The notes under the pieces were generated by a model. It did no database searches and was not told the DNA's origin. It saw only the letters and a program-made list of their open reading frames with translations. 64,000 bases of DNA from Lacinutrix jangbogonensis (GTDB lineage Bacteria > Bacteroidota > Bacteroidia > Flavobacteriales > Flavobacteriaceae), in contig NZ_JSWF01000029.1 of the NCBI RefSeq assembly GCF_000797445.1, forward strand, positions 115,415-179,414. The letters run 5' to 3'. Made by a program: the position numbers and the translations under genes. Shown here piece by piece: positions 55,901 to 64,000 of the stretch. Every line of letters begins with the position of its first letter. Position 1 is the stretch's first letter.

Positions 55901-58491
55901 CGGCAGACAAAGAGAACTATAATGTTGGTGAAACAGCAAAAATCACATTTCCATCAGGAACAGAAGGTCGTGCTTTAATTTCTATCGAGAATGGCACAGA
56001 AGTTATTGATTACAAATGGCTAAAAACTAAAGCTGGCGAAACGGTTGTAGATATTCCTATTACTAAAGCAATGGCGCCTAATGTATTTGTAAATATTTCA
56101 TTATTACAACCTCATGCGACAACTGCCAACGATTTACCATTGCGTTTGTATGGGATTATTCCAATTTTAGTAGAAGATCCAAGTACCAAACTAGAACCTG
56201 AAATTAGAATGCCTGGCGCTTTACGTCCAGAGGAAGAATTTACTGTGACCGTTTCAGAAAAAAACAATAAGTCAATGACCTATACTATTGCAATGGTAGA
56301 AGAAGGCTTACTAGATTTAACACGTTTTAAAACTCCAAACGCATGGTCGGCATTCTACGCTCGCGAAGCTTTAGGTGTAAGAACTTGGGATATTTATGAT
56401 GATGTTGTTGGTGCTTATAGTGGTAGTATAGATCAAATATTCGCTATTGGTGGTGATGGTAGTGCGGCGGGTGGAAAAAACAAAAAAGCGAACCGTTTTA
56501 AGCCTGTTATTAAAGTGTTAGGTCCTTTTAAATTAGAGGCTGGCGGAAGCACAAGTCATAACATAAAAATGCCAAACTATATTGGTGCGGTTCGCACAAT
56601 GGTTGTTGCCGGAAATACTAAAAATGAAGCTTATGGAAGTGCGGACAAATCTGTAGAAGTTAAAAAGCCTTTAATGGTATTAGCAACGTTGCCTAGAAAA
56701 TTAAGTCCTGGTGAAAAAGTAACACTTCCCGTTACCGTTTTCGCTATGGAACCTAATATTAAAAATGTTACTATTAAACTAAAATTAAGTGGCGGAATTA
56801 AGATTACTGGTGCGCAATCTAAAAAATTATCTTTTCCGAAACCAGATGAGCAAATGGCTTATTTTGAGCTAGATGTAAGTCAAGCAAATGGTATAAATAC
56901 TGTTGAAGTTATTGCTACTGGAAATGGCGAAAAATCGACTTATAAAGTGGAGTTAGATGTTGAAAATGTAAACCCGATAACGTCTCAATCGCTAGATCAA
57001 ACCTTAGAGAAATCTGCTTCAGCGAATCTTGATTTTGATACTTTTGGAGTTACTGGTTCAAATAGTGCAATGGTAGAATTTTCAACCATGCCACCAATGG
57101 ATTTCACGCGTAGATTACAATACTTAATACGCTATCCTCATGGTTGTGTCGAGCAAACGACTTCAGGAGTGTTTCCGCAGTTATATTTAAATGAAATTTT
57201 TGATATTCCGTTAAAGAAAAAACAAGAAATTCAATCTAATATCGAAAATGGAATTAAACGTTTAGGGAATTTTCAAAGACCAAATGGCGGCATGTCTTAC
57301 TGGATGGGAGAAAATAATGCCAATGATTGGGGAACAAGCTATTCTGGACATTTTATGATAGAGGCTGAAAAACTAGGGTTCGTTCTTCCGCTTACATTTA
57401 AAAGCAACTGGATAAAATACCAAAAAGAAGCTGCTAGAAGTTGGAGACCTAGCTATAAAACGTACAATAGCGATTTAGCTCAAGCCTATAGATTATACAC
57501 TTTAGCCTTATCAGGAAGTCCAGATTTAGGAGCCATGAATAGACTAAAAGAGTTTAGTGAAATTTCTAACGAAGCGAAATGGAGATTGGCTGCAGCTTAT
57601 GCTTTAGCAGGACAAACAGAAGCAAGTAACGCTATTTCTAAAACAGCAAACATAGAATTCCAAGCGCCAAGATATAACTACTATACGTATGGATCTATAG
57701 ACAGAAATCGTGCAATGGCATTAGAAACTATGGTATTGACCAAAGATTCTAGAATGCAAGAATTAGCAAGAACTTTAGCGAAAGATCTGTCAAGTAATCG
57801 TTGGATGAGTACGCAAACAACAGCTTACAGTTTATTGGCAATGGCAAAAATGGTAAAAGAAAATGGTGGAAAATCTTTAGATTTAGAATACACTATTAAT
57901 GGAAAAACCGCAAGTATAAATACTAAAAGTGCTATTGCGCAAAGAGCATTAAAAGTAAGCAATGGAAATAATACATTAAACTTTAAAAATAAGCAAGGCA
58001 ACATCGTTTATGTTCGTGTTCTAAATTCCGGAAAACTACCTTTAGGTCAAGAGTTAGTAGAACAAAGAGGATTGAGCACTAGTATTGTTTACAAAGATCT
58101 AAAAGGAAACGCTATCGCTATTAAAAACCTTAAACAAGGTCAGGATTTTGTGGCAACAGTTACAGTTTCAAATCTTAAAAACGAGCGTGTAACTGATGTA
58201 GCATTAACACAAATCTTCCCATCGGGTTGGGAAATTGTAAACACACGTTTTACAGCTTTTGGAAGTGCCACGAAAAAAAGCGATGCGCGTTTTGCAGACA
58301 TTCGAGATGATCGTGTTAATTTCTATTTCGATTTAAATAAAAAAGGCAAATATGGAACCAATACGTTTAATGTAATGCTAAATGCATCGTATTTAGGAAC
58401 CTATTATTTGCCAGGAGTCCAAGCTGAAGCGATGTACAATAACGAGTTTTTAGTGCGTACAAAAGGAAAATGGGTAACTGTAGAGAAGTAA
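52906..58491 (+). CDS. Alpha-2-macroglobulin-family lipoprotein
   Basis: An 1861-aa lipoprotein (lipobox LSCTKK, Cys about residue 19). The order is as in bacterial A2M: N-terminal macroglobulin (MG) domains, including ERGVWRPGDSLHLTF, a bait-type region, IENGTEVIDYKWL, the VEEGLLDLTRFKTPNAW segment, and the thioester motif YPHGCVEQTTSG (GCVEQ, about 1413-1417). An alpha-alpha toroid follows (RLGNFQRPNGGMSYWMGEN), then the receptor-like C-terminal domain. An acidic Glu/Asp/Tyr-rich insertion lies at ~463-490. A2M traps foreign proteases in the periplasm and works beside PBP1C, which is encoded 1.4 kb downstream. Confidence 0.95.
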   Translation: MQSKSIFALTLSIFLALSCTKKETKTDNIFKFRDYISYTTSGVVSTSSSIQMSLTKEVEGWEIGNEIDASLVSIKPKVSGNLEVVNKHALTFTPNEALDPNTEYSVTIKLGTVYPDIPAEFSNYTFQFKTITPNFNVVTNDLQSYSKEWQYILGVVKSADKITTDQAKQLVEASQGGKKLNIEWNEENVPTRIFEFKIDSISRKIEDSAILIKWNGKAIDANNSGKNTVVIPGKNNFTITKIDVVQNPEQYLSINFSDPIKKQQNFDGLVTIHNTKNPKYIVDGNVLKAYPDSKITGNVTVDVFQGIKNTEGYKLKKPFSETISFEEIKPQVRLINSGVILPNSQELKFNFGAVNLKKVDLKVIKIYEDNVLQFLQDNELQGGNDNSIRQVGRRIAKQTITLVNDGVENTGKWKTYSADLSKIFTADPGALYRVELSFKKSYSFFDCSVNTNITNSEDNDAYYEDEYYEDDYYENDYQESASDDENEREEEYWDNVTYSYRSNNYNWRERDNPCHDAYYNQDREVSQNLLASNLGVIVKKGAKNNYYFAVTNILNTNVEAAATITLYNYQQQEILTTKTDQEGLAKIETNSRAAFAIVSKGNNKTYIKLRDGRSLSFSKFDISGNHLQRGLKGYIYGERGVWRPGDSLHLTFILDDNGNKLPKGHPVKMEVTDPNGKLAYKKITSKSINDFYTFTVPTSIENKTGNWNAKVSVGGATFYKGLKVETVKPNRLKIKVDFKDEVLSGSEALNGTLNVNWLHGAPAKNVKTEIKAKFSNSYTPFKNYKKYVFKDPSRTFSQEELTVFEGNVDEEGFTEIKNKLSVGQNAPGMLNVQFLVRAFENGGDFSMDAFTKQYAPYKSFVGLRSPKGRAYRSFYTDENQTFDIVVVDDQGKPIKRNGLEVKVYKIEWRWWWNSSYDNLSKYTSSSFHKPFMNSKINTDAKGKASVTINVPEEEGGRYLIRVYDPKSGHATGCTAYFYKNWWKKQPTGDKEAAKMLVFSADKENYNVGETAKITFPSGTEGRALISIENGTEVIDYKWLKTKAGETVVDIPITKAMAPNVFVNISLLQPHATTANDLPLRLYGIIPILVEDPSTKLEPEIRMPGALRPEEEFTVTVSEKNNKSMTYTIAMVEEGLLDLTRFKTPNAWSAFYAREALGVRTWDIYDDVVGAYSGSIDQIFAIGGDGSAAGGKNKKANRFKPVIKVLGPFKLEAGGSTSHNIKMPNYIGAVRTMVVAGNTKNEAYGSADKSVEVKKPLMVLATLPRKLSPGEKVTLPVTVFAMEPNIKNVTIKLKLSGGIKITGAQSKKLSFPKPDEQMAYFELDVSQANGINTVEVIATGNGEKSTYKVELDVENVNPITSQSLDQTLEKSASANLDFDTFGVTGSNSAMVEFSTMPPMDFTRRLQYLIRYPHGCVEQTTSGVFPQLYLNEIFDIPLKKKQEIQSNIENGIKRLGNFQRPNGGMSYWMGENNANDWGTSYSGHFMIEAEKLGFVLPLTFKSNWIKYQKEAARSWRPSYKTYNSDLAQAYRLYTLALSGSPDLGAMNRLKEFSEISNEAKWRLAAAYALAGQTEASNAISKTANIEFQAPRYNYYTYGSIDRNRAMALETMVLTKDSRMQELARTLAKDLSSNRWMSTQTTAYSLLAMAKMVKENGGKSLDLEYTINGKTASINTKSAIAQRALKVSNGNNTLNFKNKQGNIVYVRVLNSGKLPLGQELVEQRGLSTSIVYKDLKGNAIAIKNLKQGQDFVATVTVSNLKNERVTDVALTQIFPSGWEIVNTRFTAFGSATKKSDARFADIRDDRVNFYFDLNKKGKYGTNTFNVMLNASYLGTYYLPGVQAEAMYNNEFLVRTKGKWVTVEK

Positions 58492-58542
58492 CCAAAAAAT
58501 TTCAAAGGAAAGAATTTCCCAAAGTAAAAAAAACCATTATCA

Positions 58543-58586
58543 CTTGAAACTAAACTTAAAAGGACGCTTTTAGTTCATATTTCAAG
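58543..58586. terminator. Long imperfect hairpin after the A2M gene
   Basis: Outer arms CTTGAAA and TTTCAAG enclose inner arms around TTAAAAG-GACG-CTTTTA. It is the only strong structure in the 154-nt gap between A2M and the SH3 gene. No long T-run, so a weak terminator or processing site. Confidence 0.4.
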
Positions 58587-58645
58587 CGGTAACAATAACC
58601 AACCAAAAATGTTTAACTGTCATATTAATTTAAAACACAAACATT

Positions 58646-59506
58646 ATGAAAACGACAAAACATTTTTTAACAGCAATTTTATTATTATTAGTAGCATTTA
58701 GCTACGGACAAGATTATGCGTATGTAAACGCAGACAGTGGTTTAACAGTTAGAGAAAGACCAGATATTGGTGCTTCAAAACTAGGGAAACTAATGTATAA
58801 CGAAGCAGTGGAAGTTGTCGAAAAAACCAAAGTAAAATTGGTTGTAGTAGATCAAGGAAACAAAATCTCTGGCGAATGGGTAAAAATAAAAATGAATGGC
58901 TACCAAGATTTAAAAGGCTATGTTTTTAATGGTTTTTTATCTGAAACTAAAATACCAAAAATTATCAACGTTAAGTTTTCGGAAGCCAATGTTCATATTA
59001 AAAATTTATCTATTGTTGATGACGACGCGGTTCGTCATTTAGACTATGAAGACAATCTAGTTATTGATGTGAAATTGGGTCATTCACCTGAAAATAAAAC
59101 TATTGTAATTAAAGATAGTAATTACAAAAGTGTAAAAGTTCTTCAGCGTTATGAAAATAGCATAACTATTATGAATGAAGGACCGCATTGCGATTTAATA
59201 GATTGGAAACATTATAATTCAGATTGGAAACCAGTTAAGAAAATAAACGAATTTAAGTTTGAAACATTATCTTATTCTGAAGCTGATTACAAGAAATTCT
59301 TACCTGTTACAATTGATGATTTAAAGCTAGCCGTATCTCAACAATGTGGTGAAGATTGGGCGAAATATATAGAAAAGGTAACAGCTATAAATCAATATCC
59401 AGCAGGTGTGACGACAAGTCGTATTTTTATAAAATTTATTTTAACTGATTTTGAAAATATCGTAACGGAAAAGACAATAGAATTTGTAATCCCAATGGGT
59501 TGCTAA
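58646..59506 (+). CDS. Exported SH3-domain protein
   Basis: A 286-aa exported protein. The signal peptide ends SYGQ. A bacterial SH3 domain (~22-95) follows: ADSGLTVRERPDIGASKLGK, YNEAVEVVEK, GEWVKIKMNGYQDLKGYVFN. The remaining ~190 residues have no domain I recognise and contain two Cys (GPHCDLIDW, SQQCGEDW) and a third at the end. Bacterial SH3 domains usually bind peptidoglycan or peptides, which suits a place between A2M and PBP1C. Confidence 0.8.
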   Translation: MKTTKHFLTAILLLLVAFSYGQDYAYVNADSGLTVRERPDIGASKLGKLMYNEAVEVVEKTKVKLVVVDQGNKISGEWVKIKMNGYQDLKGYVFNGFLSETKIPKIINVKFSEANVHIKNLSIVDDDAVRHLDYEDNLVIDVKLGHSPENKTIVIKDSNYKSVKVLQRYENSITIMNEGPHCDLIDWKHYNSDWKPVKKINEFKFETLSYSEADYKKFLPVTIDDLKLAVSQQCGEDWAKYIEKVTAINQYPAGVTTSRIFIKFILTDFENIVTEKTIEFVIPMGC

Positions 59507-59516
59507 ATAATTATAA

Positions 59517-59824
59517 ATGAAAAACTTTAAACCATACTACGCAGTGATTTTTACTTCCACGAGAACCAAAGGAGATAACGGTTATAGTGAAATATCTAAA
59601 CTAATGGAATCCTTAGCAAAAAAAAAGACGGTTTTATAAACATGGATTCTGCAAAAAATGAAGTAGGAATCACTGTTAGTTATTGGGAAAGCTTAGAGGC
59701 TATAAAGAATTGGAAACAACAAACAGATCATATTCTAGCCCAACAAAAAGGAATTAAAGACTGGTATAATTGGTATAATGTTCGTATTTGTAAAGTGGAA
59801 CGTGAGTATGAATTTAATAAATAA
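59517..59824 (+). pseudogene. Frameshifted antibiotic-biosynthesis-monooxygenase-type protein
   Basis: ATG at 59517 begins NFKPYYAVIFTSTRTKGDNG, SEISKLMESLA, and runs into an A9 tract. As written the frame ends TVL-stop at 59637-59639. One more A (A10) gives KKKDGFINMDSAKNEVGITV and the standard ABM end SYWESLEAIKNWKQQTDHIL ... WYNWYNVRICKVE, a 102-aa protein. ABM-fold proteins are small dimeric haem or quinone oxygenases. The homopolymer origin means this could be slippage-based variation or a sequencing error. Confidence 0.75.
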
Positions 59825-59825
59825 A

Positions 59826-59890
59826 ACTTGTCACTTCGAGTGGTTTTCGAAGCATGATAAAATTGTATCGAGAAGCAATTATACAAATTC
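59826..59890. repeat. TTCGAGTG...ATCGAGAAG-type intergenic repeat
   Basis: TGTCACTTCGAGTGG followed by TTTCGAAG and TATCGAGAAG. CTTCGA and TCGAAG form a 6-bp stem. The sequence resembles an intergenic repeat I have seen in many flavobacterial genomes; it appears once in this window, between the ABM remnant and pbpC. Confidence 0.35.
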
Positions 59891-59905
59891 TCAATTCCAC
59901 TTAAA

Positions 59906-62254
59906 ATGAAATTAATAACCTACATAAAACGCAACAAAGTAAAGTCGATTATAGTCGCTATACTTCTACTTGCCTATTATTTCTGTTTACCAAAACAATT
60001 ATTTAAAGATCCAACTGCAACAGTTATTACCAGTTCTAACAACACTTTATTAGGAGCTCAAATTGCTAAAGATGGACAATGGCGATTTCCAAAAAACGAT
60101 AGTGTACCAGATAAATTTAAAATCTGCATTGTCAATTTTGAAGATGAATACTTTTACAAGCATCCCGGCTTTAATCCTATTTCAATTTTTAAAGCACTCC
60201 AACAAAACATAAATTCTGGCGAAGTAAAACGTGGTGGAAGTACGTTAACGCAGCAGGTTATTCGTTTATCTAGAAAAGGACAATCGAGAACGTATTTTGA
60301 AAAAATTAAAGAAGTAATTTTAGCAACACGCTTAGAACTGCGAGAGAGCAAAGACGCTATTTTAGCTTATTACTCAAGCTACGCTCCTTTTGGTGGAAAT
60401 GTTGTTGGAATAGATGCAGCCTCTTGGCGCTATTTTAATAGAAATTCCCATGAACTATCCTGGGCAGAAAGTGCAACATTAGCCGTTTTACCAAATGCAC
60501 CAAGCTTAATTTATCCAGGGAAAAATCAAGTGCGTTTGCTAAAAAAACGTAATAGGTTACTCGCTAAATTACGCGATCAAAAAATTATTGATTCCTTAAC
60601 ATATAATTTATCAATTGCTGAAGGCTTGCCTCAAAAACCTTATCCTTTACCACAGATTGCTCCACATTTACTTCAAAAAATAGCAAAATCAAATTATGGT
60701 GAACGTATTCAAACAACTGTAGATTACAAACTTCAAGAACAAGCAAATAACATTGTTTTTAATCACTATAATCTATTAAAACAGAATGAAATTCATAATA
60801 TATCTGTACTCGTCTTAGATGTAAAAACCCGAGAGGTTTTAACATATATTGGAAACGCTCCAACAACTAAAAAAAACCAAAAAGATGTTGATGTTATTGA
60901 TAAGCCTAGAAGCACAGGAAGCATTTTAAAACCATTTCTATATGCTGCGATGCTAGACGCTGGCGATTTATTACCAAATACTTTGGTAGCAGATGTGCCA
61001 ACACAGTATGGTAATTATGTTCCTGAAAATTACAACAAAGAATTTGATGGTGCTGTACCTGCAAGTCGCGCTTTATCGCGCTCATTAAATGTTCCTGCTG
61101 TTAGAATGCTTAAAGATTTTGGATTGGATAGGTTTCATCATTATCTAAAAGACTTAAAGCTTAAAGACGTTAAATATAATGCAAATCATTACGGATTATC
61201 ATTAATTCTTGGTGGTGCAGAAAGTAATTTATGGGATTTATGTAAAAGTTACGCGAGTTTTTCTTCAACTTTAAATCATTTTAATGAATCTTCTAGCGAA
61301 TATTTTTCAAACGAATTTTGTGAGCCTACTTTTTTTGCTTCGGAAACTATTGACTTTGGAAAAAAATCGACAGAAAAAACACTGTTTGATGCTGCTTCAA
61401 TTTATCTAACCTACGAAAGCTTAAAAGAGGTTAACAGACCGGAAGGCGATGAAAACTGGGAGTTTTTTGATGATTCCAAACAAATAGCCTGGAAAACAGG
61501 AACAAGTTTTGGCTTTCGAGATGCTTGGGCAATAGGTACAACAAAAGATTATGTTGTTGGTGTTTGGGTTGGCAATGCAGATGGTGAAGGAAGACCTGGT
61601 TTAGTTGGCGTTCAAGCGGCAGCTCCTATTTTGTTTGATGTATTCGATCTTTTACCAAATAGTGATTGGTTTACAAAACCGTTTGATGAAATGCAAGAAA
61701 TTAGCATTTGTAAAGAAAGTGGTTATAGGTCTGGACAATACTGCGAAAACAGTATTAAAAGGTTTATACAAAAAAGCGGGCTCAAAACAAAACCGTGTCC
61801 TCATCATGTGTTAGTACATTTGGATGCCTCTAAAAGGCATCAGGTAAATTCATCTTGCGAAGATTTAAGTAGTATATCGAATATGCCTTGGTTTATACTC
61901 CCACCTTTAATGGAGTACTATTACAAATCCAAAAACCCATTTTATAAACCATTGCCTCCTTTTAGAAATGACTGTGTTGGAAACGAACAAATTAGTATGG
62001 ATTTTATTTATCCTAAAAATAATAGTGCAATTTTTTTACCAAAAGATTTCGATGGAAAAACGAATGCCCTCATTTTAAAGATTGCACATTCTAAACCTAA
62101 GACTAAAATCTATTGGTATTTAAATGAAAAATATCTAGGAAACACTACTGATATTCATGATTTAGCCATTATTCCAGAAGAAGGAAAACATAGTATTACT
62201 GCTGTAGACGAATTTGGTAATGAAATAAAAAGAAAAATAGCAATTAGCAACTAA
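59906..62254 (+). CDS. pbpC: Penicillin-binding protein 1C
   Basis: A 782-aa bifunctional peptidoglycan synthase with one N-terminal membrane anchor (~15-28). The glycosyltransferase domain (GT51) shows VNFEDEYFYKHPGFNP with the catalytic Glu and RGGSTLTQQVIRLS. The transpeptidase domain has SxxK in STGSILKPFLYAAM (about 335-342), SRSLN, and WKTGTSFGFRDAW (KTG). The C-terminal ~90 residues are the PBP1C-specific domain (SMDFIYPKNNSAIFLPKDFD). PBP1C repairs the wall after protease or immune attack together with A2M. Confidence 0.95.
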   Translation: MKLITYIKRNKVKSIIVAILLLAYYFCLPKQLFKDPTATVITSSNNTLLGAQIAKDGQWRFPKNDSVPDKFKICIVNFEDEYFYKHPGFNPISIFKALQQNINSGEVKRGGSTLTQQVIRLSRKGQSRTYFEKIKEVILATRLELRESKDAILAYYSSYAPFGGNVVGIDAASWRYFNRNSHELSWAESATLAVLPNAPSLIYPGKNQVRLLKKRNRLLAKLRDQKIIDSLTYNLSIAEGLPQKPYPLPQIAPHLLQKIAKSNYGERIQTTVDYKLQEQANNIVFNHYNLLKQNEIHNISVLVLDVKTREVLTYIGNAPTTKKNQKDVDVIDKPRSTGSILKPFLYAAMLDAGDLLPNTLVADVPTQYGNYVPENYNKEFDGAVPASRALSRSLNVPAVRMLKDFGLDRFHHYLKDLKLKDVKYNANHYGLSLILGGAESNLWDLCKSYASFSSTLNHFNESSSEYFSNEFCEPTFFASETIDFGKKSTEKTLFDAASIYLTYESLKEVNRPEGDENWEFFDDSKQIAWKTGTSFGFRDAWAIGTTKDYVVGVWVGNADGEGRPGLVGVQAAAPILFDVFDLLPNSDWFTKPFDEMQEISICKESGYRSGQYCENSIKRFIQKSGLKTKPCPHHVLVHLDASKRHQVNSSCEDLSSISNMPWFILPPLMEYYYKSKNPFYKPLPPFRNDCVGNEQISMDFIYPKNNSAIFLPKDFDGKTNALILKIAHSKPKTKIYWYLNEKYLGNTTDIHDLAIIPEEGKHSITAVDEFGNEIKRKIAISN

Positions 62255-62413
62255 ATGTAAAAATTTATTAAGGTTTTAACATCTATAGTACATTATTATT
62301 CATTTTATCGAAAAAAGAAAGCATTACGTCTATCTATAAACTTTTAGTATTGTATTTTAGCATATATTTAACATTCATTTTGTTTTAATTAACATACAAA
62401 CACTGACCACATA

Positions 62414-64000
62414 ATGAAAAAAATTACTCTATTGTTGATTTTACTTTGTTTAAGTTTATCAATTAATGCACAAACGTATTTAACCGAAAATTTTGACGCT
62501 GCCATACCAGCAACCTGGACAATAGATGATGCAGGAGGAGCAACTGGTGATTCTTGGGTTTCTGGTCAACAAGGAGGAGCAAACAGCCTAGATAGCTCAA
62601 ATGCTGCTATAGTTGATAGTGATGCTAATGGAAATGGAGTTATTCTTCTTGAAACGTTAACGTCTCCTACTTTTGATACTTCTGGAGCAACTGCAATTTT
62701 TTTAGACTTCGATCAATTCTATAATAATGGAGGTGGTGATACTACAGATGTTGAAGTATGGGACGGAACAGCTTGGGTAAATGTTTTATCTCAAACAGCA
62801 GATATTGGATCTTTTATTGCGCCTGATCAACAACATATAAATATAACAGCTTATTCAAATGCAGCTATGCAAGTGCGTTTTGTTTATAATGATAACGATG
62901 TTTGGGCTTGGTATTGGTTAATAGATAATATAATTATTTATAATGCTACTTGCCCAAATCCTGATAGTTTAACTTTTATTAGTTCTACAGCAACCACTGC
63001 TAATTTCTCATGGACTGCAGGAGGAACAGAAACGGCTTGGGAAGTAGTTGTTCAACCTCAAGGTACAGGGCTACCAACAGGATCAGGGACTGCTACAACC
63101 ACTAATAATCCACATGTTGCTATGGGATTAACACCAGCAACAAATTATGAAGCTTATGTAAGATCAGATTGTGCAGGAGATTTAAGTATTTGGGTTGGCC
63201 CAATAAACTTTGCTACAGAATGTACAACATTTGTTGCCCCATATACAGAAGGTTTCGAAAACGGAGGAACTATTCCGTTATGTTGGACAATGAATGGAGG
63301 CGAAGACTGGAATTTTAATGATGTACCAGGTTTTAATCATATTGGAAATAATGGAGTTATAACAGGAAGTACTGCTACTAACGGATTTTTTGCTTGGGTA
63401 GATGCTTCAGGAGATGATGGTCCAACAACTTTAGTAACGCCTTTAGTAGATGTGTCTGGATTAACAACACCAGCGATTACCTTTTACGAAATTAGTGATA
63501 ATGAAGGTAATGCTAACTCTACTTTGGATGTAGAAGTTTGGGATGGAGCTGCATGGAACCCAATGGCAACTTACAACACTAATACTAGTGGTTGGGAACA
63601 ACGCACCATTAACATAGGTACACTTACAATAACAGGTGACGTGCAAGCACGATTTATATTCTCTGAAACGGTAACAGGAGATTTCTACGATGATATTGCC
63701 ATAGACGATGTTACTTTCGATGAGTTACCTACATGTGTAAACCCATCAAATCTTGCCGTTAACAGTACAACGTCTGCTACAGCAACCTTGTCTTGGGTGT
63801 CTAACGGAACAGAAACAGCATGGGAAGTAGCAATACAAGCACCAGGAACAGGAATACCAACAGGAGCAGGTGCACCGGCAGCTACTAATCCTTATGTAGC
63901 TATGGGATTAACACCAGCTACGACATATGAATATTATGTAAGATCAGATTGTGGTACAGAGTTTAGTGATTGGATAGGGCCATTAACCTTCGATACAGAA
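62414..64000 (+). CDS. Incomplete choice-of-anchor J / fibronectin III surface protein
   Basis: ATG at 62414; 529 codons without a stop up to the window end, so the gene continues. The signal peptide ends SINAQ. Two choice-of-anchor J/MAM-like beta domains are visible (ENFDAAIPATWTIDDAGGAT ... and EGFENGGTIPLCWTMNGGED ...), each followed by a fibronectin type III unit (ANFSWTAGGTETAWEVVVQP and ATLSWVSNGTETAWEVAIQA). The layout is typical of T9SS-secreted adhesins or hydrolases with an end-sorting tail, which would lie beyond the edge. The two FN3 units are close in DNA as well as protein. Function cannot be set without the missing part. Confidence 0.85.
   Translation, partial: MKKITLLLILLCLSLSINAQTYLTENFDAAIPATWTIDDAGGATGDSWVSGQQGGANSLDSSNAAIVDSDANGNGVILLETLTSPTFDTSGATAIFLDFDQFYNNGGGDTTDVEVWDGTAWVNVLSQTADIGSFIAPDQQHINITAYSNAAMQVRFVYNDNDVWAWYWLIDNIIIYNATCPNPDSLTFISSTATTANFSWTAGGTETAWEVVVQPQGTGLPTGSGTATTTNNPHVAMGLTPATNYEAYVRSDCAGDLSIWVGPINFATECTTFVAPYTEGFENGGTIPLCWTMNGGEDWNFNDVPGFNHIGNNGVITGSTATNGFFAWVDASGDDGPTTLVTPLVDVSGLTTPAITFYEISDNEGNANSTLDVEVWDGAAWNPMATYNTNTSGWEQRTINIGTLTITGDVQARFIFSETVTGDFYDDIAIDDVTFDELPTCVNPSNLAVNSTTSATATLSWVSNGTETAWEVAIQAPGTGIPTGAGAPAATNPYVAMGLTPATTYEYYVRSDCGTEFSDWIGPLTFDTE

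Noticed and set aside
1..64000. CRISPR arrays, tRNA/rRNA genes, insertion sequences, prophage
   Set aside because: Looked for regular spaced repeats, cloverleaf-like ends, transposase/integrase motifs and phage structural genes; none seen.

Overview
The window is AT-rich bacterial DNA that reads as a chromosome segment of a marine-type Flavobacteriaceae (Bacteroidota). The evidence is a type IX secretion (T9SS) sorting tail, many short-signal lipoproteins, promoters with the Bacteroidota -7 box TAnnTTTG, almost no Shine-Dalgarno sequences, and family content such as choice-of-anchor B/J proteins, DUF2480, DUF3078, DUF5916 and DUF6265. I see no tRNA, rRNA, CRISPR array, transposase or integrase.

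Layout. 1-3.6 kb: BrnQ transporter, an alpha/beta hydrolase, a small Cys-rich protein and ThiL. 3.8-10.05 kb: a tight five-gene operon of exported proteins (two choice-of-anchor B proteins, a repeat lipoprotein, an MbnP-type copper protein and an MbnH-type di-haem peroxidase). 10.2-23.3 kb: the SUF iron-sulfur cluster locus (sufA, sufB, lipoprotein, sufC, sufD // sufS, META lipoprotein, sufE, DUF59, DUF2480, DUF3078). It is split between sufD and sufS by a minus-strand cassette (PadR, HAAS-like membrane protein, a 57-aa membrane protein, serine hydrolase, then an LRR-like lipoprotein). A decayed second copy of the sufD 3' end lies beyond the cassette. 23.3-31.3 kb: a DUF5916 outer-membrane gene broken by an amber codon, a two-component system of RprX/RprY type with 11-bp-phased candidate operators and two tiny ORFs between them, a secreted coiled-coil protein, and an erythromycin-esterase-like lipoprotein. 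31.3-41.4 kb: a broken AraC-type regulator, HflX, an EEP nuclease-fold protein, a cluster of palindromes, an ssb remnant, a large metallophosphoesterase/beta-barrel protein, and further decayed genes. 41.4-46.9 kb: a defence island with a TOTE-type primase-helicase and an AbiE-type toxin-antitoxin locus whose toxin gene carries a stop codon. It lies between an ssb fragment and an intact ssb. 47.3-52.6 kb: small accessory genes, several broken, then a piperideine-6-carboxylate dehydrogenase. 52.9-62.3 kb: alpha-2-macroglobulin and PBP1C, a conserved periplasmic pair. 62.4 kb to the end: an incomplete T9SS-type adhesin.

Two themes stand out. One is exported or regulatory modules whose parts fit together: the MbnP/MbnH surface operon, the two-component system with identically spaced operator-promoter units, and the AbiE operator. 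The other is an unusual load of single-hit lesions in accessory genes (nonsense codons, homopolymer frameshifts, one lost start codon), while all housekeeping genes here are open.
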